In this document: in pieces, positions 42,598 through 51,648 of the stretch
How positions within the stretch are numbered: the stretch's first letter is position 1
Layout of the letters: every line of letters begins with the position of its first letter
Origin: Competibacter_A sp003527885
Lineage (GTDB): Bacteria; Pseudomonadota; Gammaproteobacteria; Competibacterales; Competibacteraceae
Direction: 5' to 3'
Assembly: GCA_035442025.1 (NCBI GenBank)
Contig: DAORPQ010000011.1
Location: forward strand, 1-53,626
DNA length: 53,626 nt
Program-made: the position numbers and the translations under genes
The notes under the pieces: generated by a model
Seen by the model: the letters and a program-made list of their open reading frames with translations, nothing else
Databases searched by the model: none
Told to the model about the DNA's origin: nothing

Positions 42598-43653
42598 ATG
42601 AAAGTAGTTTTGAAGCCGCATCTGGGTGTTTTGGCGCTGGCGTTGAGCCTGACGGCGTGCTCGACGTCTTCGCCCTATTTATGGCAAAAGCCCACCGGGC
42701 CGATCGCCAGGGCGCCGGTGGTGGACCGCACCGCGCGCCAGCCGGCCTATCCCGCGCAATCGCAGCCGGGGTCGCCATCGACCGTGGGGCGGTTGCCGCA
42801 GGACGATCCGCTGCTGCCGAGAGAATACCCTTCCGGCTCGGTTCCGGTGGACGCCTACGAACTCGGTCCGGTTCCGCCGGCTGTCGGGCCGAGCGGGCCG
42901 AACGGTTACGGCACCGTGCCGCCGACAGCGTCTTACCCATCCAGGGCGGGAGCGGGGGGCGGGCCAGCGGGCTACCCCCCGTCCGTATCGGGCGGGGCGT
43001 CGCCATCACCGGCGTACCCGCCGGGCGCGGCCACGCCGCATCCGTCGATGTCACGAACGGCGCCGGGCGCTCTGCCCGAGCCGCAACCGGCGGTGGTGCC
43101 GCCGACCTCGCGCGTGAGGCCTCCGCTTCCGCCCCCGCAGCCGCCCCCGTCGCCGGCGGCTCCGGTCGGTACGCCCGCACCGGCCAATCCCACGGTCGCG
43201 CTGGCGCCGCCGCCGGACCCGGATTTGGACCCCAATCCGCCGGCGGTCGCGCCGCCGCCCCGGCCGACCCAACCGGCGCCGCCGCCCAAACAAGCGGATT
43301 TGCCGCCGGCGGAAATTTCCCGCGACGGCAATCAGGCGGTGGTCGCGCTGTTGGAAAGCGCCGACAAGCACGTCAAGAGCAACCAGTTGGACAAGGCGGG
43401 CGCCGCCTTGGAGCGCGCGCTACGCATCGAGCCGCGCAACGCGGGGATCTGGCACGATCTGGCTCAGATTCGGCTGCACCAGGGCCAGTACCAGCAAGCC
43501 GAATCGCTGGCGAGTAAATCCATCAACCTGGCCGGCGGCAATCGGGCGTTGCAGTCTCGCAACTGGAAGTTGATCGGCTCCGCGCGCAAGGCGACCGGTA
43601 ATGCGGCCGGCGCCGAAGAAGCCGAGGCGCACGCCTCGCAACTGTCCCGCTAG
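42598..43653 (+). CDS. Proline-rich TPR lipoprotein, candidate LpoP-type activator of PBP1B
   Basis: The 351-residue product starts with a lipoprotein signal (GVLALALSLTAC, Cys21). About 210 residues of extremely Pro/Ala/Gly-rich, presumably disordered linker follow. The last 100 residues form a TPR domain (ADKHVKSNQLDKAGAALERALRIEPRNAGIWHDLAQIRLHQGQYQQAESLA). This layout (lipid anchor, flexible linker, TPR domain) is that of LpoP, the Pseudomonas activator of PBP1B, and the gene follows mrcB directly as lpoP does. A GGGGG ribosome site supports ATG 42598; an in-frame TTG at 42574 is weaker. Function is inferred from architecture and position. Confidence 0.8.
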   Translation: MKVVLKPHLGVLALALSLTACSTSSPYLWQKPTGPIARAPVVDRTARQPAYPAQSQPGSPSTVGRLPQDDPLLPREYPSGSVPVDAYELGPVPPAVGPSGPNGYGTVPPTASYPSRAGAGGGPAGYPPSVSGGASPSPAYPPGAATPHPSMSRTAPGALPEPQPAVVPPTSRVRPPLPPPQPPPSPAAPVGTPAPANPTVALAPPPDPDLDPNPPAVAPPPRPTQPAPPPKQADLPPAEISRDGNQAVVALLESADKHVKSNQLDKAGAALERALRIEPRNAGIWHDLAQIRLHQGQYQQAESLASKSINLAGGNRALQSRNWKLIGSARKATGNAAGAEEAEAHASQLSR

Positions 43654-43676
43654 AGAAGCCGCCAGCGAATGCTGCT

Positions 43677-45584
43677 TTGAACGCGGCCGAACTGTTGGGG
43701 CCAGAGGGGCCGTTAGCCGGGCTGGTTCCGGGGTTCGCGCCGCGTCGATCGCAGCAGCAAATGGCCCAGGCGGTCGCCGCGGTCTTGCGAGACGGCGGCA
43801 CCTTGGTCGTCGAAGCCGGCACCGGCACCGGCAAGACCTACGCTTATTTGGTGCCCGCGCTGTTGGCCGGATTGCGGGTCATCATCTCGACCGGCACCCG
43901 CCACTTGCAGGATCAGCTGTTTCAACGGGATCTGCCGGTGGTGCGCCAAGCGCTGGAAATGCCGGCGCGGGTCGCGCTGCTGAAGGGGCGCGGCAACTAT
44001 CTCTGTCACTATCGCTGGCAAGCCACCGAGGAAAGCGGGCGCTTGGGTTCGCGCGAGCAGGTCGCCGAGCTGAGCCGCATCAGCGCCTGGGCGCGGCGCA
44101 CCCGTCACGGCGATATCGCCGAGGTCGGCGGTGTCCCGGAAGCCTCGCTGATCTGGCCGCGCGTGACTTCCACCGTCGACAACTGTCTGGGCCAGGAATG
44201 CCCGTACCTGAGCGATTGCTTCATCGCCAAGGCCCGCCGCGAGGCGCTGGCGGCGGATGTGCTGGTCATCAACCATCACCTGTTCTGCGCCGACATGGCG
44301 ATGAAGGAAACCGGTTTCGCCGAACTGTTGCCCGGCGCGGATGCCATTATTCTCGACGAAGCGCACCAGTTGCCGGAGGTGGCCAGCCAGTTTTTCGGCA
44401 AATCGCTGAGCGGCCGACAATTGCTGGAACTGGCGCGGGATACGGTGGTGGAACAATCGCGGGAAGCCAGGGATTTCGCCGCCTTGCGCCAGCGCGCCAA
44501 CCGGTTGGACCCGGCGGTGGCGGCGCTGCGTGAAGCCTTGGGTCCGGCGGAGCGGCGCGCGCCGTGGCGCGAGGTCGCCGGACAACCCGCCGTGCGGGAA
44601 AGCCTCGATGCGCTGGGTGGCGCGCTCGACGGATTGCGCCAGGCGTTGCAGGAAGCGGCCCAGCGCGGCAAGGGCTTGGAAAGCTGCTGCCGGCGCGGCG
44701 AGGATTTGGCCCAGCGGCTGGCCTTGTTGACCGGCGCCGAGAACGCGCGGGATACCGTGCGCTGGTTCGAGACGCGCGGTTCCGCCTTTACCCTGAGTTT
44801 GACCCCGCTCGATATCGCGCCGGCGTTTCGGGGGCGGATGGAAGACCAGCCCGGTGCTTGGGTTTTCACCTCGGCGACGCTGGCGGTCGGTCAGACCTTC
44901 GAGCACTTCGCGGCGCGTCTGGGGCTGCCGGACTACGATGCGCTGCGCCTGGACAGCCCTTTCGATTTCGCCCGCAACACGCTGCTTTACCAACCGCCGG
45001 GGCTACCCGATCCCGCTGCGCCGGATTATACGGCGGCGCTGGTGGAGGCGAGCTTGCCGGTGTTGGCGGCCAGCCGGGGGCGGGCTTTTTTGCTGTTCAC
45101 CAGCTACCGGGCCTTGCGCGAGGCCGAGAGCCTGCTGGAAGGGCGGTTGGATTATCCGCTGCTGGTGCAGGGCGAGCGGCCGAAAGCGGCGCTGCTGCGC
45201 CAGTTTCGGGAGTTGGGCAATGCGGTGTTGCTGGGGACGGCCAGCTTTTGGGAAGGGGTGGACGTGCGCGGCGGGGCCTTGTCGTGCGTCATCATCGACC
45301 GCTTGCCCTTCGCCGCGCCCGGCGATCCGGTGTTGCAGGCGCGCATCGAATCCTTGCGCCAGCAAGGCCAGGACCCGTTCCGGCAGTATCAACTCCCGCA
45401 GGCGGTGATCGCGCTCAAGCAGGGGGCGGGCCGGCTGATCCGCGATGTCAGCGACCGCGGCGTGCTGGTGCTGGGCGATCCGCGCGTGTCCACCAAGTAC
45501 TATGGGCGGGTTTTTCTGGACAGCCTGCCGCCGATGCCGCGCACGCGAGACTTGCGACAGGTTCAGGGGTTTTTTGGCGCATGA
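43677..45584 (+). CDS. ATP-dependent DNA helicase, DinG/YoaA family
   Basis: This is an XPD-like superfamily 2 helicase with an iron-sulfur cluster. In 635 residues the Walker A GTGTGKT is at 48-54, DEAH at 227-230, and the four cluster cysteines are Cys110, Cys170, Cys175 and Cys181. C-terminal helicase motifs include FTSYRALREAE, GTASFWEGVDVRGG and IDRLPFAAPGDPV, then QAVIALKQGAGRLIRD. The sequence is closer to YoaA than to DinG in lacking a long N-terminus. These enzymes unwind damaged replication forks and R-loops. The start is a TTG 23 bases after the lipoprotein stop; no in-frame ATG is nearer. Confidence 0.93.
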   Translation: MNAAELLGPEGPLAGLVPGFAPRRSQQQMAQAVAAVLRDGGTLVVEAGTGTGKTYAYLVPALLAGLRVIISTGTRHLQDQLFQRDLPVVRQALEMPARVALLKGRGNYLCHYRWQATEESGRLGSREQVAELSRISAWARRTRHGDIAEVGGVPEASLIWPRVTSTVDNCLGQECPYLSDCFIAKARREALAADVLVINHHLFCADMAMKETGFAELLPGADAIILDEAHQLPEVASQFFGKSLSGRQLLELARDTVVEQSREARDFAALRQRANRLDPAVAALREALGPAERRAPWREVAGQPAVRESLDALGGALDGLRQALQEAAQRGKGLESCCRRGEDLAQRLALLTGAENARDTVRWFETRGSAFTLSLTPLDIAPAFRGRMEDQPGAWVFTSATLAVGQTFEHFAARLGLPDYDALRLDSPFDFARNTLLYQPPGLPDPAAPDYTAALVEASLPVLAASRGRAFLLFTSYRALREAESLLEGRLDYPLLVQGERPKAALLRQFRELGNAVLLGTASFWEGVDVRGGALSCVIIDRLPFAAPGDPVLQARIESLRQQGQDPFRQYQLPQAVIALKQGAGRLIRDVSDRGVLVLGDPRVSTKYYGRVFLDSLPPMPRTRDLRQVQGFFGA

Positions 45585-45625
45585 CGGGCGCGGCGCGCGC
45601 TTGGGCGGGTTGGTCCGCCGGCCCG

Positions 45626-48600
45626 CTAGTAGTTCTTGATCTCGACCCTGCTCTGGCCGCCGGATTGCCGCCGCACCTGAACTTGAATGCCGATCCGTTC
45701 GGTCATTTCTTGGACGTGGGAGATCACGCCCACCTTGCGGCCTTGGGCTTGCAAGTTGTCCAAGGCGTCCATCGCCACCCGCAAGGTGTCGGCGTCGAGG
45801 CTGCCGAACCCTTCGTCGATAAACAGCGACTCCACCCGGACGCGGTTGGAGGACAGCGAGGCCAGACCGAGCGCCAGCGCCAGCGAGACCAGGAACGATT
45901 CGCCGCCGGAGAGGGAATGCACCGAGCGGTACTCGTCGCCCATGTCCTGATCGACCACCATCAAGGCCAAACTGTCCTTGACCCGCTCCAGCCGGTAGCG
46001 GCGCGAGAGGTCGGTCAAATGGCGGTTGGCGTAACCGAGCAGGATTTCGAGGGTGAAGCCTTGGGCGTAGTTGCGGAATTTCTTGCCGTCGCTGGAGCCG
46101 ATCAAGCTGTCCAGTTTGAGCCAGATGTCGGTTTTGATCTCCTGCGCGGCGATCTCGTCTTGTAAAGCCGCGTTACGCTGACGGCGCTCGTCATCTTGGC
46201 GCAACGTTAGCTCGGCCTCGGTCGCGCGTTGCCGGATGTGTTCTAAGTCGGCGACGAGGCGCGCGTGTGTCGCTTGCGCCTCATCCAACGGTTCTGGACG
46301 AGCGCGCTGTCGCTCGTGATCTGCGCGCCGCGACTGGCGTTCGCGCAAAGTGGTTTCCGCATCGCGAACCGCGTCCTTCAGTTGGCGTAGCGCGTCGCGT
46401 TCTTGCGCGAGCCACGCGCGGTCGTGATCGAGCAAGGTCTGTAGCGTGGCCGCGCTCAAAGGGTCGTCGGGATGGGCGGCGTTGAAGCGGGCGAGCCAAT
46501 CCGCCAGCGCGGCATCGGCCTGCGCGGCGGCCTGTCCGCTGGCGGCGAGCGCCCGCCGGGTCTCATCGAGCACGGCTTCGGCGCTGGCTTGAGCCTGCGC
46601 GGCGGTTTGCCTGGCGCGGTCTTGCTGCTGTTGGCGGGTTTTGGCCTCGGCGACGGCTTCGGCGAGCGCGGCGGCAACCTCCGCGACCGGCCGGCCGTCG
46701 AGCAACGTTTGGCGTTGCGAGCGTTTGCCGCCGATGTTTTGATCGAGGGCCGCGAACGCTTCATCGGCGCGGCTCAATTGGGCGGCTTTGTCGGCGGCGG
46801 CGGCACCGAGGGCGTCGATTTCGAGGTCGAGCCCGGCCAATCGGGAGCGCTGCTGTTCGACCGTTTGGCGTTGGCGGGTCCATTCCGCCGCCTGCTCGCC
46901 TCGCTGCCGGTGGTAAGCGAGCGGATCGGCCTGCCAACCTTGCCGCCAATCCGCCGGTTGCAACACGGCGTCCAGTTCGGTCAAGCGCCCGTCGAGGCGC
47001 GCGCTGCTGTCGCTGTGACGGGCGATCGTGGCTCGCAGGGTCTGCTCGGCGCGGTCGAGTTTGGCTTGCGCGGCGCTCAGCATGTCCCGCGCGGAGGCGT
47101 GTTGGCGATGGTCGCGGTCGCGGGTGGTTTGCGCCGCGTCCCTGACCTTGGCCGCCTGCCGCAGTGCGGTTTCTTGGGAGGCGAGGTCGCTCAATTGTCG
47201 CTGGAGCGCTCGCTGGCGGGCGGCGAATGCCTCCGGTCGTTCGGCGGGCGGGGTCGCGTCATAGTCCGCCGCCAGCGGCTGGACGTTCCATTGGTCGGTG
47301 AGCCGCTGAAGCAGAGCGCTCGATCCTTTCTGTTCGTCCGCGAGTTCGATCAAACGCTGATCGCTGGCGGCGAGGTGCGCGTGCGCCGCCGCTTCTTGGC
47401 GGTCCAAGGCGGTCACGTTTTGCCGGAGGTTTTCGGCCTCGGTTTTGAAGCGGGCCAGCAGCGCGCGGGAGGGCGCGTCGCCGGCGGCGTAAGGGTGGTC
47501 TGTCGCGCCGCAAACCGGACAGGGCGCACCGTCTTGCAGATGGTCGCGCAAGCGCTCGACATTTTCGGCGCACGCCGTTTCGGCCAGCGCGCGCGATTGC
47601 TCGGCCTGTTCCCAGCGGGCTGCGGCAGCCGGTTTTTCGGCGAGGGTTCGCGTCAGCTCCTCCCGCGCACGATCCGAGCGTTCGCGGGCGCTGGACGCTT
47701 CCCGTTCCAGCTCCTGTTGGCGGGCGAGCGCGGCGGCCAGCGCCTGCCAGGCCTGTTCGGCCCCGATCAGTTGATCGCGCTGGGTTTCGAGATCGCGACG
47801 GCGCGCCGCCAGCGCTTCGGGATCGGAGCGAGCGAGCGCTTGAACGGCGGTTTGGAGTTGGGTTTCCGCCGCGCCGAGCGCGCGCTCCGTCTCGGCCACG
47901 GCGGCGGTCAATCGGGCGCAGGCCCGCTGTTGGTCGGTCTGCTCCCGGCGATGGTCGGCGAGCAGGCGCTCGTTTTGACGCGACTCGTTTTGGAGGCCGG
48001 CGGCTTGATCGAACACCAGGTCCCAGCGCGGCCACTCCTCGGCCAAACGGCGCAGCGACTCGTGCGCGTCCAGCCACTCCTGGGCGTGTTGTCGCGCCGC
48101 GCGGGCTCGTTCACGCTCGGCCCGTTTTTGGGCCAGTCGCTCGCACGCCTCGGCTTCGGCGTCGCGGGCGTCGTTTCGAGATGCTGAGGCGGCGCGGTGA
48201 GCGGGGATCAGGACGCTGATTTCAGCGTCCAGCGCTTTAGCGTGATCGAGATCGGGCTGGGCTTCGATTTGAGCCTGTTCGGCGTGGATCACGGCTTGCA
48301 GCGCTTGAGCCGAGACCGCCTCCGCTTGCTGGCGGGCGTGTCGGGATTCGGTCGAACGCTGCTCCGCGTCGGTGACGGCTTGACGGGCGAGGGCGATAGC
48401 GCGGGCCGCGCGCCCGGTTTCGACGGTCAGCGGGCGGGCGTCCTGCACGGTTTCCACGCGGTTGAAATAGGTATGGCGGGGGGCGGCGGCCTGTTGGCAG
48501 GAGCGGGCGTCCTGCGCCGCTTGATCGGCTTGCTGTTCGGAGTGTTTGAGCGTCTCCCAGCTTTGGTGCCAGCGCAGGTGCTGGTCTAGCTCCGTCTTGC

Positions 48601-49363
48601 GGGCTTGAATGGCCGCCGCTTCGGATTTGGCCGCCGCCAGAGCTTGTTCCAGTTCGTCGCGGCGGTCGGCGGCGAGCGGTTGTTGGTCGCCCAGTTGCCG
48701 GCGCAGGACATCGAGGGCTTTTTGTTCGAGGCCGGCGCGTTCGTGCGCCCGCTTGGACAGCGTTTCGTAAATCTCCAAACCGGTCAGAGTTTGCAGCAGT
48801 TGCGCCCGCTCGTCGTCGTCGGCCTTGAGAAAGGTCGAAAATTCGTTTTGCGCCAGCAGCACGGCGCGGGTGAATTGCTCGAAGGACAGGCCCAAGCGCT
48901 GTTCGATTTCCCGCTGGACCTCGCTTCTGCCGCCGCCGAGCGGTTGGGAATCGCTCAGCCGCAACAGGCTCATTTCGATATTTTGCAGCTTGCCGGTGGT
49001 TTTGCCGCGCGACCGGCGCACCGTCCAGCGGGCGCGATAGTCGATGCCGTCGTTACCGACGAAATCGACCTCGGCGTAGCCTTCGCCCGCGCCGCGCCGC
49101 AGCAGGTTGGCCGGGGCTTGAGGGGGGACGGTTTCGGTGCCGACATCGGGCAGGTTGACCCCGCGCGCCCCGGCTTTGGCCAGACGCGGCGTGTTGTTGT
49201 AGAGGGCCAGACACAAAGCGTCGAGCAGGGTGCTTTTGCCGGCTCCGGTCGGCCCGCAGATGGCGAACAAGCCGGTGGAGGCGAGGGGTTCCTTGTGGAA
49301 GCGCAACTCGAATTCGCCGGCCAGCGAGGCGAGATTCTTGCCGCGGATAGCGAGGATTCTCAC
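45626..49363 (-). CDS. sbcC: Exonuclease SbcC (Rad50-like ATPase)
   Basis: SbcC and SbcD form a complex that cuts hairpins and double-strand ends, including protein-blocked ends. The 1245 residues have an N-terminal ATP site (GPTGAGKST at 37-45) and long coiled coils rich in Ala, Gln and Arg. The zinc-hook CPVC lies at 615-618, close to the centre, and a C-terminal ATPase half contains LSGGESFLVSLALALGLASL and LFIDEGFGSLD. The GTG start overlaps the sbcD stop (GTGA). The gene runs convergently toward the helicase gene with 41 bases between. Confidence 0.96.
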   Translation of the reverse strand: MRILAIRGKNLASLAGEFELRFHKEPLASTGLFAICGPTGAGKSTLLDALCLALYNNTPRLAKAGARGVNLPDVGTETVPPQAPANLLRRGAGEGYAEVDFVGNDGIDYRARWTVRRSRGKTTGKLQNIEMSLLRLSDSQPLGGGRSEVQREIEQRLGLSFEQFTRAVLLAQNEFSTFLKADDDERAQLLQTLTGLEIYETLSKRAHERAGLEQKALDVLRRQLGDQQPLAADRRDELEQALAAAKSEAAAIQARKTELDQHLRWHQSWETLKHSEQQADQAAQDARSCQQAAAPRHTYFNRVETVQDARPLTVETGRAARAIALARQAVTDAEQRSTESRHARQQAEAVSAQALQAVIHAEQAQIEAQPDLDHAKALDAEISVLIPAHRAASASRNDARDAEAEACERLAQKRAERERARAARQHAQEWLDAHESLRRLAEEWPRWDLVFDQAAGLQNESRQNERLLADHRREQTDQQRACARLTAAVAETERALGAAETQLQTAVQALARSDPEALAARRRDLETQRDQLIGAEQAWQALAAALARQQELEREASSARERSDRAREELTRTLAEKPAAAARWEQAEQSRALAETACAENVERLRDHLQDGAPCPVCGATDHPYAAGDAPSRALLARFKTEAENLRQNVTALDRQEAAAHAHLAASDQRLIELADEQKGSSALLQRLTDQWNVQPLAADYDATPPAERPEAFAARQRALQRQLSDLASQETALRQAAKVRDAAQTTRDRDHRQHASARDMLSAAQAKLDRAEQTLRATIARHSDSSARLDGRLTELDAVLQPADWRQGWQADPLAYHRQRGEQAAEWTRQRQTVEQQRSRLAGLDLEIDALGAAAADKAAQLSRADEAFAALDQNIGGKRSQRQTLLDGRPVAEVAAALAEAVAEAKTRQQQQDRARQTAAQAQASAEAVLDETRRALAASGQAAAQADAALADWLARFNAAHPDDPLSAATLQTLLDHDRAWLAQERDALRQLKDAVRDAETTLRERQSRRADHERQRARPEPLDEAQATHARLVADLEHIRQRATEAELTLRQDDERRQRNAALQDEIAAQEIKTDIWLKLDSLIGSSDGKKFRNYAQGFTLEILLGYANRHLTDLSRRYRLERVKDSLALMVVDQDMGDEYRSVHSLSGGESFLVSLALALGLASLSSNRVRVESLFIDEGFGSLDADTLRVAMDALDNLQAQGRKVGVISHVQEMTERIGIQVQVRRQSGGQSRVEIKNY

Positions 49364-50598
49364 GGGCGACCTTCGGGTTCCAGCAGCAGTTCTCGGAACG
49401 CGGCCAACAGTTCGGGGACCGGTTCCGCGCCGTACTTGCGCCAGTGCAATTTGTTGAAGATTTCATCCGGTTGCAACCGGCTCAGTTCGTCGAGCGATTG
49501 CGGGATATCGGCGGGATCGCGCTCGCTCGCGCGGCTGTAACTCGTTTCGATCCGCGCCAGCCGGACCGGTTTGTCCTCCAGAATCGCTTCGATGCGGGCG
49601 CGCAGGCCGGGTTCCGGCGCGTCGAGCCGCACCCGCGCTTCCAGATAAGGGCGATCTTCGAAGGGCTGGTCCGGGAGATCGAGCGCCGCCAACATCTCCA
49701 ACGCCTCGTTTAAGGGGGCAGGTTGGGCGGGGATTCGCAGCAGATCGACAAAACGCGGGATGGGGATCGACGCGGTTTCGACCCGCGAGCCGCCGTCGAG
49801 ATCGACGCGGATGACTTGATGGCGGTAGGCGATTTCCGAAAACGACATCGGCAGCGGGCTGCCGGAATAGCGTACCCGCTGCTGGCCGCCGACCGTCTGG
49901 GCGCGGTGCAGGTGGCCCAGCGCGGCGTAGCTGATCGCCGGGTCGAAAGTTTCGACCGGCAGCGCCTCGATGCCGCCGATGACGATCCGCCGTTCGGACT
50001 CCTCCGACAGCAGCCCGCCGCGCATGTGACAGTGGCCGAGGGCGACGATGGCTTGACCGTTTTCCTGCCGCTTCAGGGCGCGTTCGAGCGTGCGTTGGTA
50101 CAGCGCTTCGATGCCCTGCAAATACGGGTCGCCGTCCGTTTCCACGCGCGGCACGTCGCCGGGACGCAGAAAGGGTACCGCCAGACACCAAACCGCCACC
50201 TCGCCGGTTCGATCGCGCAACGGCGCGATCAAGCGGTCGCAGTCGATCTCGCCCGCCGGGTCGCGGGTGGTGTGGCCGATCACCGCAGCGTCGAACGCTT
50301 CGAGCAGCGGCGCGGGCGCTTCCAGCCGTCCCGCCGAATCGTGATTGCCGGCGATGATGGCGATGTCGAGCCGGGGCAAACGCCGCTTGGCGGCGGCCAG
50401 GAAACGATAAAATTGACGCTGGGCGGCGGCGGACGGATTGGCGTTGTCGAACACGTCGCCGGCGATCAACAGCGCGTCGATCCGCTCGGTTTCCAGGGTG
50501 TCCAGCAGCCAATCGAGAAAGCGCTGGTGTTCGCGGCTCCGCTCGAAGGTGTGCAAGCTTTGGCCGAGATGCCAGTCGGCGGTGTGCAGCAGGCGCAT
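49360..50598 (-). CDS. sbcD: Exonuclease SbcD (Mre11-like nuclease)
   Basis: SbcD is the manganese-dependent phosphoesterase subunit of the SbcCD nuclease. In 412 residues the metal-site motifs are LLHTADWHLGQSLH at 3-16, IAGDVFDNANPS, IIAGNHDSAGR, and GHCHMRGG, with a later GHLHRAQ. A C-terminal capping domain follows. The length is normal. The gene overlaps sbcC and starts 6 bases after the stop of the upstream membrane-protein gene, so nuclease and membrane genes share a transcript. Confidence 0.96.
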   Translation of the reverse strand: MRLLHTADWHLGQSLHTFERSREHQRFLDWLLDTLETERIDALLIAGDVFDNANPSAAAQRQFYRFLAAAKRRLPRLDIAIIAGNHDSAGRLEAPAPLLEAFDAAVIGHTTRDPAGEIDCDRLIAPLRDRTGEVAVWCLAVPFLRPGDVPRVETDGDPYLQGIEALYQRTLERALKRQENGQAIVALGHCHMRGGLLSEESERRIVIGGIEALPVETFDPAISYAALGHLHRAQTVGGQQRVRYSGSPLPMSFSEIAYRHQVIRVDLDGGSRVETASIPIPRFVDLLRIPAQPAPLNEALEMLAALDLPDQPFEDRPYLEARVRLDAPEPGLRARIEAILEDKPVRLARIETSYSRASERDPADIPQSLDELSRLQPDEIFNKLHWRKYGAEPVPELLAAFRELLLEPEGRP

Positions 50599-50604
50599 TT
50601 CGGT

Positions 50605-51648
50605 TCAGTCCGGCGATTCGAACGATGGGGTTTGCCGCTGTTGTCGCCGCCATCGCTCCAGATAAAACGTCAGCGCCAGCGCGCCGCCGCCGGCGACCAG
50701 CAGGCTGAGCGTCAATCCCAGATGGTCGGCGAGATGAGCGAAAAACAACGTGTAAATCTGGATGATCAGAAAGGTTGCGCCGTAACCGGTCAGCATCCGC
50801 ATCATCAGCCGCGCGCCCACGCCGATCAAGGCCACATTCAGAACCGCCCACAACCCGTTGAACAGCCATAATTCGGAGTCGGCCGCCAGATGCCAGCCGT
50901 GATTTTCAAGATTGAAATTGCCAAACAGCGACAACAACCACAGCGCCATTTCGGCAAAGAACAAGCCGCCGGACAACCAGACCTTGAAAAACCCCCGGTA
51001 CGGCGCCAGCGGCCCGCGCTCGCTCTGCTGGTGGATCACCGCGATAGCGATGATCGCCACCGCCGCCAGCAGAAACCGCAAGGGATAACCCATACCGAAC
51101 CAGTACGCGCCCCAGCCGGAAGCGTAACCGGTAAAGCCGCCGAACCAGCAGAAGAATACGATGGCGCTCAACACTAGCAGCAGATGATTTCGCAGCGCGT
51201 AGCTCAAACCGAGCAACAGTATCAAATCAATCAACAATAGCGCCGGCCAATTGCCGGAGCCGGTGGAAAAGATCGCGCCCAAATTGAAGGTCAGGCCGAT
51301 GAGTCCCAACCCACCCAGCAATTCCAGGCTAGAAGCGGTGAGATTGAATGTCGGCCAGTTGTGTTTGAGCCAGCGCGCGCCGCCGAAGCTGGCCAGTAAA
51401 CCGATGGCTTGCACGACCGCCAGTTTGGTCAGCGTGAAATCGAACAGTGTGCGACCGAGAATCCCCAGCCCGGCCATGACACCGATCGCGCCGAACAGCA
51501 GAAACCAGCGGCCCAGCGAGCGCCAGTCCCAGCCTTGGGTCGGATAGCGCTGGCGCAGTCGCGCGTGGGTCGCCTCATCGATCAGCCCTTCGCGCAGCAG
51601 CTCGTCCAGTTCCCGCCGGACGCGGCGGTTGCGGGATTGCGGGTTCAT
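50605..51648 (-). CDS. DUF2157-type polytopic membrane protein, first of pair next to sbcD
   Basis: The 347 residues begin with a soluble DUF2157-like helical part (about 1-40, LDELLREGLIDEATHARLRQRYP) followed by about nine hydrophobic segments (for example FLLFGAIGVMAGLGILG, LLGGLGLIGLTFNLGAIF, LLLIDLILLLGLSYAL, FLLAAVAIIAIAVI). This is a polytopic inner-membrane protein of unknown function. Its start overlaps the preceding gene as ATGA, and its stop lies 6 bases from sbcD. The sequence similarity of its N-terminal part to the neighbouring gene suggests ancient duplication. Confidence 0.8.
   Translation of the reverse strand: MNPQSRNRRVRRELDELLREGLIDEATHARLRQRYPTQGWDWRSLGRWFLLFGAIGVMAGLGILGRTLFDFTLTKLAVVQAIGLLASFGGARWLKHNWPTFNLTASSLELLGGLGLIGLTFNLGAIFSTGSGNWPALLLIDLILLLGLSYALRNHLLLVLSAIVFFCWFGGFTGYASGWGAYWFGMGYPLRFLLAAVAIIAIAVIHQQSERGPLAPYRGFFKVWLSGGLFFAEMALWLLSLFGNFNLENHGWHLAADSELWLFNGLWAVLNVALIGVGARLMMRMLTGYGATFLIIQIYTLFFAHLADHLGLTLSLLVAGGGALALTFYLERWRRQQRQTPSFESPD

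Noticed and set aside
46472..48187. A 571-residue plus-strand open frame inside sbcC
   Set aside because: It is the mirror of the SbcC coiled coil, with low-complexity Arg/Gly/Leu composition and no recognisable domain.
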